NCBI GenBank assembly: GCA_910585455.1
Contig: CAJUEL010000029.1
Span: forward strand, 1 to 61,681
Length of the DNA: 61,681 nt
Source: an uncultured Eisenbergiella sp.
GTDB lineage: Bacteria > Bacillota > Clostridia > Lachnospirales > Lachnospiraceae
Reading direction: 5' to 3'
The position numbers and the translations under genes are program-made. The notes below the pieces were generated by a model, which was not told where the DNA came from, searched no databases, and was given only the letters and a program-made list of their open reading frames with translations. The stretch's first letter is position 1, and each line of letters opens with the position of its first letter. Below are positions 1 through 8,339 of the stretch, piece after piece.

Positions 1-110
1 TTCACCGCGCAGACCGTGAGAAATCGTGCCGGTAGCAGGCATTCGCCCCATCGCGCAGCGATTTTCATGGGCGAATGCTGTAACAGTTCAGACCTGTCTG
101 AACTGTTACC
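1..110. repeat. Dispersed intergenic repeat, left end cut by window; ends in a perfect palindrome
   Basis: Positions 80-109 form a near-perfect palindrome, GTAACAGTTCAGAC and its complement around a 2-base centre. Positions 1-40 (a GCAGACCGTGAGAAA block followed by GTGCCGGTAGCAGGCA) recur at 3920-3952, and the GCAGACC...CACG part recurs on the opposite strand at 22748-22773. The family has no visible coding capacity. Its left part lies outside the window. Confidence 0.75.
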
Positions 111-219
111 TTGCAGGAAAACAATAAATGTTATTTTGTTGACGTAATTTTTTTAATTTGATAGCATGTAATCGGAGCAGGAAGTCACATCAAAAGCACA
201 GGGAGGTTATAAAGATTAC

Positions 220-1128
220 ATGAGCAAAAGAATTTATGAGCGTTATTTGGAAACCAGCGTTTATACATACGCGGGGGCGTATAAAGATTTCATATTATCG
301 TTACCGGACGACATTCCTTCCATCGGCACATTGGTTTGCGATCAAATTACGCATCCATCCATGTATTTTACAGAACCGTCCGCTTATTTAGAGGATACTT
401 ATTTTGGGAAGTTTGCGTTCTATCCGAAATATCGTTTTAAAAATGAAGATGAATTATATATGACCGCTGTTTCCATGATTGCCGGTATTTTACGTTTGGA
501 TGAAACGGGATTTACAAAGGGCAGGGACGTGACCAAAAGAATTACGGTATCCTGCCGGCAGGCTTCGGTATTATTCAGCGCAATTTTAAAAGCGAAGGGT
601 ATCCCCTGCCGTTCCAGGGCCGGATTTATGGATTTTGGTGATGCAGGTGAGAGCTATATGGAACATTGGGTGAATGAGTATTGGGATTTTCATGAAAACA
701 GGTGGGTTTTGGCGGATGTTGATGGCTACTATGAGTATGAGCAGCGTTTTGGGTACAGCCAGTTTGATTTACCGCGCCGGAAATTTGTAACCGCATCCGA
801 GGCGTGGCTTGGTTTGCGAAGAAATACGTTCAATAAAAAATTAGATGTTTTTTCAGTAAATCTTTTAGAGGGCGTCTGCGAATACCTGTTCATGGATTTT
901 CATGCGTTGATGAACAATGAAATTTTTTACTCCTTTCAGCCTTTATACCTTCGCGGCGGAATACAGACACTGCATGAAGGTCAATTACGCGAGCTTGATC
1001 AGTTGGCAGAATTGCTGGCAGAGCCTGATAAAAATATGGAGCAGATAGAGCATTTGTGGGCTACCAATGAAAAGCTGTCTGTATTAACGAATCATACACA
1101 GAATATTTACCATGATATTTTTGGATAA
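220..1128 (+). CDS. Transglutaminase-like domain protein
   Basis: A 302-residue soluble protein with no signal peptide or membrane segment. The middle third carries the three blocks of the transglutaminase-like cysteine protease fold: a cysteine in TVSCRQASVLFSAIL (about residue 111), a histidine in MEHWVNEYW (about 149) and an aspartate in VLADVDGYY. In the family this triad acts in peptide or amide bond chemistry; the substrate here is unknown. The gene stands alone between an upstream palindromic repeat and the promoter region of a sulfatase. The start has a GGGAGGT ribosome site about 12 bases upstream, a rather long spacing. The assignment rests on fold motifs only. Confidence 0.75.
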   Translation: MSKRIYERYLETSVYTYAGAYKDFILSLPDDIPSIGTLVCDQITHPSMYFTEPSAYLEDTYFGKFAFYPKYRFKNEDELYMTAVSMIAGILRLDETGFTKGRDVTKRITVSCRQASVLFSAILKAKGIPCRSRAGFMDFGDAGESYMEHWVNEYWDFHENRWVLADVDGYYEYEQRFGYSQFDLPRRKFVTASEAWLGLRRNTFNKKLDVFSVNLLEGVCEYLFMDFHALMNNEIFYSFQPLYLRGGIQTLHEGQLRELDQLAELLAEPDKNMEQIEHLWATNEKLSVLTNHTQNIYHDIFG

Positions 1129-1188
1129 CGAATCCAAAATGCCGGCGGCAGGAAAGCAGGGTAAGTGATTCAAAAAGATGCCGCTGTA

Positions 1189-1228
1189 TTCAAATTTGTG
1201 TCAGTTTACAATCCTTTCCTTCCATAAT
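1189..1228 (+). promoter_or_regulatory. Operator-like block plus -10 box before the first sulfatase
   Basis: TTCAAATTTGTG followed by T/C and CAGTTTAC (1189-1209) is repeated at 4318-4338 before the ABC transporter operon. In both places a -10 box (CATAAT at 1223-1228; CATTAT at 4352-4357) follows after exactly 13 bases, and no good -35 box is present. That arrangement fits an activator-dependent promoter, plausibly served by the AraC regulator at 8340, but binding is inferred. Confidence 0.6.
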
Positions 1229-1274
1229 AAACTTTAAATCAGAAAAAAGTTACAAAAAAAGGAGGGGCATAAGC

Positions 1275-2837
1275 ATGCAAAATAAGAAACCGAATATCCT
1301 GCATATTTTTACGGATCAGCTGCGGTTTGATGCGATTGGCGCCAATGGCAATCCGGTTGTCAGGACGCCCAATCTGGACCGGCTTGCGCAGATGGGGGTC
1401 AATTATCAGAATGCGTATACGCCCTCGCCGGTATGTGTAGCGGCAAGGTGCTCTATGATTACCGGCTGTTATCCGACAAAGACGCAGTGCTTTGCCAATG
1501 ACAGAATGCCTGATGACAGACCTTCGTTTATGGAGCTTCTTACAAAGAACGGCTACCGCACCCACGGGATCGGGAAGTGTCATTTTACGCCGGATACCAA
1601 TGCCCTGCGGGGGTTCCAGACAAGGGAGCGTCAGGAGGGACAGCCTTCCTTCTCCCATCCGTTGGAGAAGGAGCCATATTATCAGACGCTGGTTGAAAAC
1701 GGATTCGGTTATGCATATGAAGCGCATGGAGTGAGAGGTCCCATGTATTATATGCCCCAGCCCTCCCGGCTTCCTGCCAGACTGCACCCTACTCAGTGGA
1801 TCGGCGACAGAACAGTGCGTTTTGTGGAAGAAAATAAAGAAGAGCCCTGGTATGTTTTTTCCAGCTTCATGCATCCCCATCCGCCCTTTACGCCGCCCGT
1901 GCCCTGGCACAAGATCTATGATCCGGTGCAGATGCCGCTTCCTTTGTATACGCTGGATGATGAGGGCATGCAGGTATATATCAATAAGGTACAGAACCGG
2001 TATAAATACAGGGATCAGGGCTTTGACCTGAATCTGGTCCGGTGTATGAAAGCATATTATTATGCATGTGTGTCCTTTGTGGATTATCAGGTGGGCCGTA
2101 TTCTGGATGCGCTGGAGGCTTCCGGGCAGCTGGATCATACGCTGATCGTCTTTACAAGCGATCATGGAGAGCTGCTGGGAGATTATCATTGCTATGGAAA
2201 ACGTTCCATGCATAACAGCTCGGTCCGGATTCCGATGATCGTATATCAGAAGGGGGTATTCGAGGGTGGGAAAAAAGAAGAAATTCCGGTAAGCCTGGTG
2301 GATCTGGCACCCACATTTCTGGAAACGGCAGGGGAGGATACAGCGGCATATGATTTTGATGGCCGCAGCCTGCTTCATAAAGAGGAGGGCTATGTTTATT
2401 CCATCTTTTCCGCTTATCGCGAGGCGCTTGGCGGCATGATCAGGCGGATGCCGGAAGCATGGAAGGAGGATCAGGAGCTTTGCAGGGCCGCGTTCGGCAA
2501 TTATATGGTTACGGATGGCAAATGGAAATATATTTATTCTGCGGCGGACGGCAGGGAGTTTCTGTTTGATGAAGTCAACGATCATGAAACGAGAAACCGT
2601 ATCGGTGTGGATGGGTGTCGGAAAGAACAGGAAAGGCTGAAAAAGCGGCTGATCCGTTTCCTGGAGGAAGGGGGTATTACCTGTCTTACGAAGGATGGGG
2701 ACTGGCTGTCCTTCCCGGTCATGGAGCTGCCCGATAATCCGGACGCAGGGCTGCTTGTGCAGAATATTGTCTGCAATTGGTTTGATGAAGCTCTTCCGGG
2801 ATATCTGGATTTCTCCAATCAGGGGAAACTCATGTGA
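1275..2837 (+). CDS. Sulfatase, type I (formylglycine-dependent), CVAAR motif
   Basis: A 520-residue alkaline-phosphatase-fold sulfatase without a signal peptide, so it probably acts inside the cell on imported sulfated sugars. The metal-binding start FTDQLR (D14, Q15) and the later FTSDHGELLGDY block are clear. The modification site is C54-V-A-A-R: the Pro of the usual C-x-P-x-R is Ala, a variant known to me from substrates of the anaerobic radical-SAM maturase. No maturase gene lies in the window. An AGGAGGGG ribosome site precedes the ATG. The gene is monocistronic, reads towards the AbiF-type gene, and shares its operator block with the transporter operon at 4511. Confidence 0.92.
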   Translation: MQNKKPNILHIFTDQLRFDAIGANGNPVVRTPNLDRLAQMGVNYQNAYTPSPVCVAARCSMITGCYPTKTQCFANDRMPDDRPSFMELLTKNGYRTHGIGKCHFTPDTNALRGFQTRERQEGQPSFSHPLEKEPYYQTLVENGFGYAYEAHGVRGPMYYMPQPSRLPARLHPTQWIGDRTVRFVEENKEEPWYVFSSFMHPHPPFTPPVPWHKIYDPVQMPLPLYTLDDEGMQVYINKVQNRYKYRDQGFDLNLVRCMKAYYYACVSFVDYQVGRILDALEASGQLDHTLIVFTSDHGELLGDYHCYGKRSMHNSSVRIPMIVYQKGVFEGGKKEEIPVSLVDLAPTFLETAGEDTAAYDFDGRSLLHKEEGYVYSIFSAYREALGGMIRRMPEAWKEDQELCRAAFGNYMVTDGKWKYIYSAADGREFLFDEVNDHETRNRIGVDGCRKEQERLKKRLIRFLEEGGITCLTKDGDWLSFPVMELPDNPDAGLLVQNIVCNWFDEALPGYLDFSNQGKLM

Positions 2838-2871
2838 AAATGATGCTGCACATCATGGGATTAAATCTCTG

Positions 2872-3744
2872 TTACAAAAGAATTTCTTTCCAATTGTCGG
2901 GAAAGCCCATTGTAGATAGTTTTGCATAAGGGCATTTTTCAAACAAGAGTTCCAATGAATCAATAAATTCAATCCAACTGCATTTATTGGGAAGCAGATA
3001 TTTTAAGCAAATGAGCGTTCCCATAATGCAGTTGTTTGGAATACCACGGGCAGAATCCTGTTTAAATAATCGGGGTTTTTTTGTAAATCTGGCGTTATAT
3101 AATCTGCCATAATGAGCGCAGAGATTTCTTACATAGGAAATGCTTTCAAACCAACTTTCAAGATATGTATAGGGAACGTTATAATTTTGAGCTATTTTCT
3201 TTTTGTCGCAGTTTTTCATGTTTTTATAAAACTTTGAGAGCATACCAAAACTGAATATTTCTACAAGAGCATAGAAGGGGATTTCTCCATTTTCATAATT
3301 TTGCTGGAAATTTCGTATAAATGGAGTTTGCCTGTTGCGTTTAATTTCCCGGTTGATTTCGTTAATCATTTTGTCTGGAAAAGAAGCAAAGTTTTGGCTG
3401 TCATGATATCCAAGAACTCCGTATTTCAGAGAAAAATAGTCAGCAATTTTACATCGAAGATTAATTTCTACTTTTTCGATTTGTGGAAACAATAAATTGC
3501 GAAGATTTGTATTGAACTGATAAAGTGCTGTCAGTTGTTCAAAAGATACTTCACTATGATAATTTCCGTTGTGAGGTTTAAGGCCAAGACTGTAAGCTTT
3601 GATGAAACGAAAATAGGAAACATCATTTAAAAATGCATTTGCGTAAGCTTCATCCGCAATGATTAAGCCAAGAGATTTTAGATTGTCTATTTGTTCCTGA
3701 ACTGTCAATGCAGGCTGTTGTTTCTTTAATATTTTTTCTTCCAT
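2872..3744 (-). CDS. Abi_2 family (AbiD/AbiF-type) abortive infection HEPN protein
   Basis: A 290-residue protein matching the Abi_2 family in length and layout: an N-terminal KKQQPALTVQEQIDNLKSLG block, a YFRFIKAYSLGL helix, then LRNLLFPQIEKVEINLRCKIADYF. Near the C-terminus SYVRNLCAHYGRLYNARF contains R206-x4-H211, the R-x4-6-H signature of HEPN ribonucleases. Family members cause phage-triggered growth arrest, and AbiF-type proteins have been reported with an adjacent structured RNA. Here a separate hairpin RNA lies directly upstream (3759-3811), and the gene shares its promoter. AGGAG lies 9 bases before the ATG, abutting the RNA's U-tract. The gene is AT-rich compared with the sulfatases around it, which suggests transfer. 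Confidence 0.88.
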   Translation of the reverse strand: MEEKILKKQQPALTVQEQIDNLKSLGLIIADEAYANAFLNDVSYFRFIKAYSLGLKPHNGNYHSEVSFEQLTALYQFNTNLRNLLFPQIEKVEINLRCKIADYFSLKYGVLGYHDSQNFASFPDKMINEINREIKRNRQTPFIRNFQQNYENGEIPFYALVEIFSFGMLSKFYKNMKNCDKKKIAQNYNVPYTYLESWFESISYVRNLCAHYGRLYNARFTKKPRLFKQDSARGIPNNCIMGTLICLKYLLPNKCSWIEFIDSLELLFEKCPYAKLSTMGFPDNWKEILL

Positions 3745-3758
3745 GTAAGGTTTCTCCT

Positions 3759-3811
3759 AAAAAAATGACCCGACGTGGTACGCATCGGAGAGAGGCGTGT
3801 CGGGTACTGTT
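3759..3811 (-). ncRNA. Candidate AbiF-associated small RNA: hairpin plus U-tract just upstream of the gene
   Basis: On the minus strand a transcript starting near 3811 would run through ACCCGAC (3799-3805) and GTCGGGT (3768-3774), a perfect 7-bp stem. An inner ACGC/GCGT helix encloses an 11-base pyrimidine-rich loop. Seven uridines follow at 3765-3759, then the AGGAG of the abi gene. The shape is a short RNA ending in an intrinsic terminator, with read-through needed to express the protein. The loop bases TCTCC can pair with GGAGA of the ribosome site. Structure is read from sequence; the RNA itself and its role are inferred. Confidence 0.68.
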
Positions 3812-3817
3812 ACTGTT

Positions 3818-3846
3818 ATTATATGCAATTAGCAAAAGAAAATCAA
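3818..3846 (-). promoter_or_regulatory. Strong sigma-A type promoter for the small RNA / abi gene
   Basis: Minus-strand TTGATT (3841-3846) and a consensus TATAAT (3818-3823) are separated by exactly 17 bases. Transcription would begin about position 3811, so the hairpin RNA comes first and the coding region second. Confidence 0.82.
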
Positions 3847-3877
3847 TATAATTTTTTCAAAAGATTGATAAGAAAGT

Positions 3878-4016
3878 AACAGTTCAGTTATTATTCAGAC
3901 AGGTCTGCGCGTTCACTGAGCAGACCGTGAGAAAATGTGCCGGTAGCAGGCAGCCGCCCCTCTACACTCCGTTCTGGTCGGTTCTAATGGGCGGACGCAG
4001 TTCGTGTAACCAATCA
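3878..4016. repeat. Second copy of the dispersed repeat, upstream of the abi cassette
   Basis: The unit begins with GTAACAGTTCAG (3887-3898) and contains a GGTCTGC/GCAGACC hairpin (3901-3907 with 3920-3926), followed by CGTGAGAAAATGTGCCGG and a CAGGCA..CGCCCC block shared with positions 10-50. It ends in a CGTGTAAC half-repeat. Together with 80-109 it brackets a region holding the transglutaminase-like, sulfatase and abi genes. Confidence 0.65.
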
Positions 4017-4038
4017 AAATCAAATACAGTAATAGCGT

Positions 4039-4079
4039 CAGAGCATATAGAAACTGAAATCTATATGCTCTGTTTTTTT
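4039..4079 (+). terminator. Rho-independent terminator
   Basis: CAGAGCATATAGA pairs with TCTATATGCTCTG (13 bp, 8-base loop) and is followed by seven T. It lies upstream of the abi promoter and before the transporter operon leader, so it would insulate the operon from reading from the left. No gene obviously ends at it on this strand. Confidence 0.85.
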
Positions 4080-4317
4080 GCCAGTGAGGAATAATGTGTA
4101 AATCCAATATATTGGATTCAAATATTCGAAGCAATACTACAGAGGAATGAACGCTCTGTTTGCAAAAGAAGATTAATTAAGCGCCACACCTGGCTGAGGG
4201 TGCATTTTTTTGAATACAGCCGCCGGTTTCCTTCATTGCTTGTTCAGAATAAATGCCAAAAAATCAGGAAATTCTGAGAATCTCCGTTATTTTTCCTCGA
4301 AAAGAACCCCCAAACCA

Positions 4318-4357
4318 TTCAAATTTGTGCCAGTTTACGAATCCGGGTTTTCATTAT
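4318..4357 (+). promoter_or_regulatory. Operator-like block plus -10 box of the sugar transporter operon
   Basis: This is the second copy of the block at 1189-1228. Twenty of 21 positions of the TTCAAATTTGTG-CAGTTTAC motif agree, and the distance to the -10 box (CATTAT, 4352-4357) is the same 13 bases. Bases 4358-4510 form a purine-rich untranslated leader. Confidence 0.6.
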
Positions 4358-4510
4358 ACACTTTAGATAACAAAAAGCCTCCCAAAATCAGAAAGAAATG
4401 AAAAACCAGAAGGAAACGCAAAATCGGAGAGAAATGCGGAACCCGGAAGAAAAACGCAAAACCGGAGCAAAATAAAGGTCCGGGAGGAAATATGCAGAAA
4501 GGGATCATAT

Positions 4511-5461
4511 ATGAATAAGATAACGAAAACGAGTGCACAAAAAGAAGCGCAAAGAAAAAAGACGCTCCGGCTGATGAAAAAGAACTGGCTGCTGTATGCT
4601 TTTATAGCTCCGGCGTTTCTCTATCTGATTCTGTTTCATTATGTGCCGATTTACGGCGTGCAGATAGCTTTCCGGAATTACACCTTTGCGAAGGGCATCA
4701 CGGGAAGCCCCTGGGTGGGGTTAAAATGGTTTGAACGCTTCTTTTCGGTTCCCAGGTTCTGGAACATTGTGGGGAATACGCTGAAAATCAGCCTTTACGA
4801 TATCATTGTAGGGTTTCCTCTTCCCATTATTCTGGCGGTCATACTGAATCAGGTGAAAAACGCCAGATGGAAGAAATTTGCACAGACGATTACCTATATG
4901 CCCCATTTTATCACGGTGGTGGTATTGGTCAGCATGATGCAGCTTTTCTTCTCTCCCGGAAACGGCATTGTCAATACGGTCATCCAGGCTCTGGGGGGAG
5001 AGGGCGGAATCTACTTCATGGGAAGAGAGAAATATTTTATCCACATGTTTGTATGGTCAGGAATATGGAAGAATATGGGGTGGGGGTCCATCATCTATCT
5101 GGCAGCCCTTTCGGGAGTGGATCCTTCCCTTCATGAATCGGCCATGATTGACGGGGCCAATCAGCTCAAACGGGTGTGGTATATCGACCTGCCCTCCATA
5201 GCGCCTACCATAACGATCATGCTGGTCTTAAGATGCGGCAGCATATTGGGCGTGGGCTATGAAAAGGCTTTTTTGATGCAGAACGATCTGAATATTGTTT
5301 CCTCGGAAATTATTTCCACTTATGTATATAAGCAGGGGATTATCAGTCAGCAGTATGGGTATTCGGCAGCCATCGGCCTGTTCAATAACGTGATCAATTT
5401 TACGGTGCTGCTTCTGGCAAATAAGGTCACGCAAAAATTAAAGGGCTCCACGCTGTGGTAG
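4511..5461 (+). CDS. Sugar ABC transporter permease, LplB type
   Basis: A 316-residue inner membrane permease. After a basic N-terminus come LLYAFIAPAFLYLILFHYVPIYGVQIAFRNY and further hydrophobic segments, about six in all. The ESAMIDGANQLKRVWYIDLPSI block is the EAA loop that contacts the ATPase. The family imports oligosaccharides with a partner permease and a lipoprotein binding protein, both encoded next. No ATPase gene is nearby; such systems commonly share an MsmX-like ATPase encoded elsewhere. It is the first gene of the operon running to 15230. Confidence 0.93.
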   Translation: MNKITKTSAQKEAQRKKTLRLMKKNWLLYAFIAPAFLYLILFHYVPIYGVQIAFRNYTFAKGITGSPWVGLKWFERFFSVPRFWNIVGNTLKISLYDIIVGFPLPIILAVILNQVKNARWKKFAQTITYMPHFITVVVLVSMMQLFFSPGNGIVNTVIQALGGEGGIYFMGREKYFIHMFVWSGIWKNMGWGSIIYLAALSGVDPSLHESAMIDGANQLKRVWYIDLPSIAPTITIMLVLRCGSILGVGYEKAFLMQNDLNIVSSEIISTYVYKQGIISQQYGYSAAIGLFNNVINFTVLLLANKVTQKLKGSTLW

Positions 5462-5535
5462 GAGGGAAAAGTACGAAAGTAAAGCTTTCATACGATTGAT
5501 TCATATGCGCGCCAAAGCGCGCAGGGGGTATAGCT

Positions 5536-6462
5536 GTGAAAGAAAACAGACAGAAAAAAAGAGGTTTCCACAGAAAGAAGCAGTCCTGGGATGATATGCT
5601 GTATTCTACAATTTGCGGCGTATTCCTGATCGGGCTTGTGATCATTGTATTTTATCCGCTCTGGTTTGTGCTGGTGGCTTCCGTTTCCAATCCGTTATAC
5701 GTCAACAGAGGCGATTTTTTGCTCTTTCCAAAGGGCTTCAATATGTTGGGGTATGAGAAGGTTTTTCACACGAAGAAAATCTGGTCGGGATATGCCAATA
5801 CGCTGCTTTATACGGTATGCGGCACTGCTTTGGGCACTGTGGTAACGGTGATGGCCGGATATGCCTTTTCCAGAAAGGATTTGCCGGGCAGAGGGCTTTT
5901 GATGAAGGCGTTTATTTTTACCATGTATTTCAGCGGCGGTATGATTCCTCTGTATATGACGGTGAAAAATCTGGGGCTGATCAATAACAGGCTGGTCCTG
6001 ATCGTTATGGGGGTGGTATCCACTTACAATATTATCGTGGTGCGTTCCTTTATGGAGAGCAATATCCCGGACGAGCTTTTGGATGCCGCCACCATCGACG
6101 GCTGCGGAAACGGCAGGTTTTTTACCAGGATAGTTGTGCCGTTATCCAGGGCGGTCGTCAGCGTGATCGTGCTGTATATAGCGGTCGAACATTGGAATTC
6201 TTATTTCCCTGCCATGCTGTATATGACGGATGAAAAAAAATACCCGCTGCAGCTGGTGCTGCGCGAAATCCTCATGTCTTCGCAGACGGCCATCAATAAC
6301 GCAGAATTTCTGGATGCGCAGTCGGCGGCGGAAATGCAGAATGTTGCACAGGTCATGAAATATGCGTTGATCGTCGTGAGCACAGCGCCGATCATCTGTG
6401 TCTATCCCTTTATTCAGAAATATTTTACAAAGGGCGTCATGATTGGAAGCGTCAAAGGCTGA
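5536..6462 (+). CDS. Carbohydrate ABC transporter permease, YtcP type
   Basis: A 308-residue permease and partner of the preceding gene. About six hydrophobic segments are visible, starting with LYSTICGVFLIGLVIIVFYPLWFVLVASV. The EAA loop is ELLDAATIDGCGNGRFFTRIVVPLS, and the C-terminal IQKYFTKGVMIGSVKG is typical of the family. The start is GTG, supported by CAGGGGG eight bases upstream. A 74-base spacer separates it from the first permease; it contains a small CGCGCC..CGCGC hairpin-like stretch that might adjust relative expression. Confidence 0.92.
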   Translation: MKENRQKKRGFHRKKQSWDDMLYSTICGVFLIGLVIIVFYPLWFVLVASVSNPLYVNRGDFLLFPKGFNMLGYEKVFHTKKIWSGYANTLLYTVCGTALGTVVTVMAGYAFSRKDLPGRGLLMKAFIFTMYFSGGMIPLYMTVKNLGLINNRLVLIVMGVVSTYNIIVVRSFMESNIPDELLDAATIDGCGNGRFFTRIVVPLSRAVVSVIVLYIAVEHWNSYFPAMLYMTDEKKYPLQLVLREILMSSQTAINNAEFLDAQSAAEMQNVAQVMKYALIVVSTAPIICVYPFIQKYFTKGVMIGSVKG

Positions 6463-6544
6463 CAGGAGAACGTTTCACGTGGGAATGACTGTGGACAAGA
6501 TCAGGATTTGGCCACAGTTCCAAATAAAAAAGGAGGTATTTTAT

Positions 6545-8266
6545 ATGAAAAGGAAACAGGTTATGGCATTTGTGCTTGCTGCGGCTATGGCGCTATCCAT
6601 GCTGGCGGGCTGCGGCCAGAAGGGGCAGGATGCGGACTTGCCGCAGAGCGCCGGTGTGGAGACGGAAAGCGGCACAGTAAAGCAGGACAGCGCAGAAGCT
6701 TTGGCAGCGGAACCGGAAGAGGGGGAGATCGGTCAGGACGCGTTTTTTGGAGAAACGATCACCATCGCAACCTATAAGCATGCCGACGATTTTTCGGAGG
6801 GAAGCGACGGCTTTAACCAGAAACCGGCTGTGATAAAAGCGGAAGACGCTACCGGGATCCATGTGGAATGGGAGATCATTTCCGCGGATGCGGTAGGGGA
6901 AAAGACCAAGGTTATGCTTTCGTCGGGAGAGCTGCCGGACGTCATGTGGCAGGTGCTCGGTCAGGAGACAGTTTATAATAATGCGTCCCTGTTTTATGAT
7001 TTTTCACAGGATGATTACGCGCTGCTGAAAAAATATGCGCCCGCCGTCTGGAATGATATGGCGACATATGAAAACGGCGGTATCGAGGCTTTTTCCTACG
7101 CGGATGGGGGTCTGTATGCGCTTCCGACCGGATTCATATCGGCAAACATGAAGAACAAGGCCGATGTCTTATGCTGGATCAACAAAGCCTGGCTGGATCA
7201 ACTGCAAATGGATGTGCCGACGACATTGGAAGAGTTTACGGAGGTATTGCGCGCCTTTAAAGAAAATGATATGAACGGAAACGGCGATCCTGACGATGAG
7301 ATTCCCTTCCTTTTTGCGGATGTGAATGACCAGCTGGCAATGTATAATATGGAAGCCTGGTTCGGTCTGAACGCGCATAGCGCGGCCTTTGCGCAAACAT
7401 GCAGGACGATGGAAAACGGTACGGTAAAATCAACTGTAGATACGCAGGCCTACAGAGCGTTTCTGGATTTTGCCCATCTGATGATGGAGGAAGGGCTGGC
7501 CGATGCGGAGGGAATGTCGCAGACGGTGGACCAGTTTAACGCGAAGCTGGATTCCGATCTGGCCGGATGCCTTTTTGCGTGGACGCCTAAAAATCATATG
7601 CAAAACGCCGAGCTGTCTGAGGAATTTGTGCCGCTGGCGCCCATACAGTGCGTGGACGGTGTGGAGCCGCGCCAGAATGGCCTGTGGGATGCGTTTAAGG
7701 CGGACAGGGGCGGCTTTGCGGTTTCCGCTTCCTGTGAACATATTGAAGCGGTGCTGCACTGGTGGAATTATATGGCAAGCTCCACGGACATAAAAATGGA
7801 TATCAATTTTGGACCGGACAAATGGGCGTATATGGAAGACGGCAGACCCACAAATTTCAGAGCGCCGGATGAGGTCATACCGGAGGGCATGAATGAGGCC
7901 CAATATTGCTATACGACCAGCTTTATGTCCTCCAGAGCCCCGGTATTCCGGGAGGAGGAGGTTCCGGGATTTAAACCGGGCGACGACATCCGTGCGGACA
8001 CAATAGAGGCATGGGAGCCGTATATTGACAAAGTCGCGAATGGGGACGATGTGTTATCCTATGCGGTATCCGCAGAGATCGATGATGAAAGGAATATGAT
8101 CCAGACAGAGTTAATCACGTATATCAAAAATTTCCAGGCGACCAGCATTATGGACGGTTATACCGATGAGGACTGGGAAGCGCATTTAAAGAGCCTGAAG
8201 GACTACCAGTATTATGAGTGGCTGGAATGGTATCAGAAATATGCGGACGGAGAATTTAAGGAATAG
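6545..8266 (+). CDS. Extracellular sugar-binding lipoprotein of the ABC transporter
   Basis: A 573-residue substrate-binding protein. The ATG at 6545, with AAAAAGGAGG upstream, is preferred over an in-frame start at 6443 that would overlap the permease and hide the signal peptide. Residues 1-23 form a lipoprotein signal ending in SMLAGC, so Cys23 should be lipidated. The mature part has the LplA-type layout, including a DMNGNGDPDDEIP calcium-binding-like loop and a C-terminal EWYQKYADGEFKE. It would capture the glycan fragment for the two permeases. The exact ligand cannot be read from sequence. Confidence 0.93.
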   Translation: MKRKQVMAFVLAAAMALSMLAGCGQKGQDADLPQSAGVETESGTVKQDSAEALAAEPEEGEIGQDAFFGETITIATYKHADDFSEGSDGFNQKPAVIKAEDATGIHVEWEIISADAVGEKTKVMLSSGELPDVMWQVLGQETVYNNASLFYDFSQDDYALLKKYAPAVWNDMATYENGGIEAFSYADGGLYALPTGFISANMKNKADVLCWINKAWLDQLQMDVPTTLEEFTEVLRAFKENDMNGNGDPDDEIPFLFADVNDQLAMYNMEAWFGLNAHSAAFAQTCRTMENGTVKSTVDTQAYRAFLDFAHLMMEEGLADAEGMSQTVDQFNAKLDSDLAGCLFAWTPKNHMQNAELSEEFVPLAPIQCVDGVEPRQNGLWDAFKADRGGFAVSASCEHIEAVLHWWNYMASSTDIKMDINFGPDKWAYMEDGRPTNFRAPDEVIPEGMNEAQYCYTTSFMSSRAPVFREEEVPGFKPGDDIRADTIEAWEPYIDKVANGDDVLSYAVSAEIDDERNMIQTELITYIKNFQATSIMDGYTDEDWEAHLKSLKDYQYYEWLEWYQKYADGEFKE

Positions 8267-8339
8267 CGGGAATTCTAGGGAGAAGGACTGACGGCGGTGA
8301 CAATCGGTAAAATCATATTGTGTAAGGAGATTACCTGGC

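Noticed and set aside
1239..2585. Long minus-strand open frame of 448 codons opposite the first sulfatase
   Set aside because: It is a codon-bias shadow. The translation has no recognisable domain, and the plus-strand sulfatase is certain.
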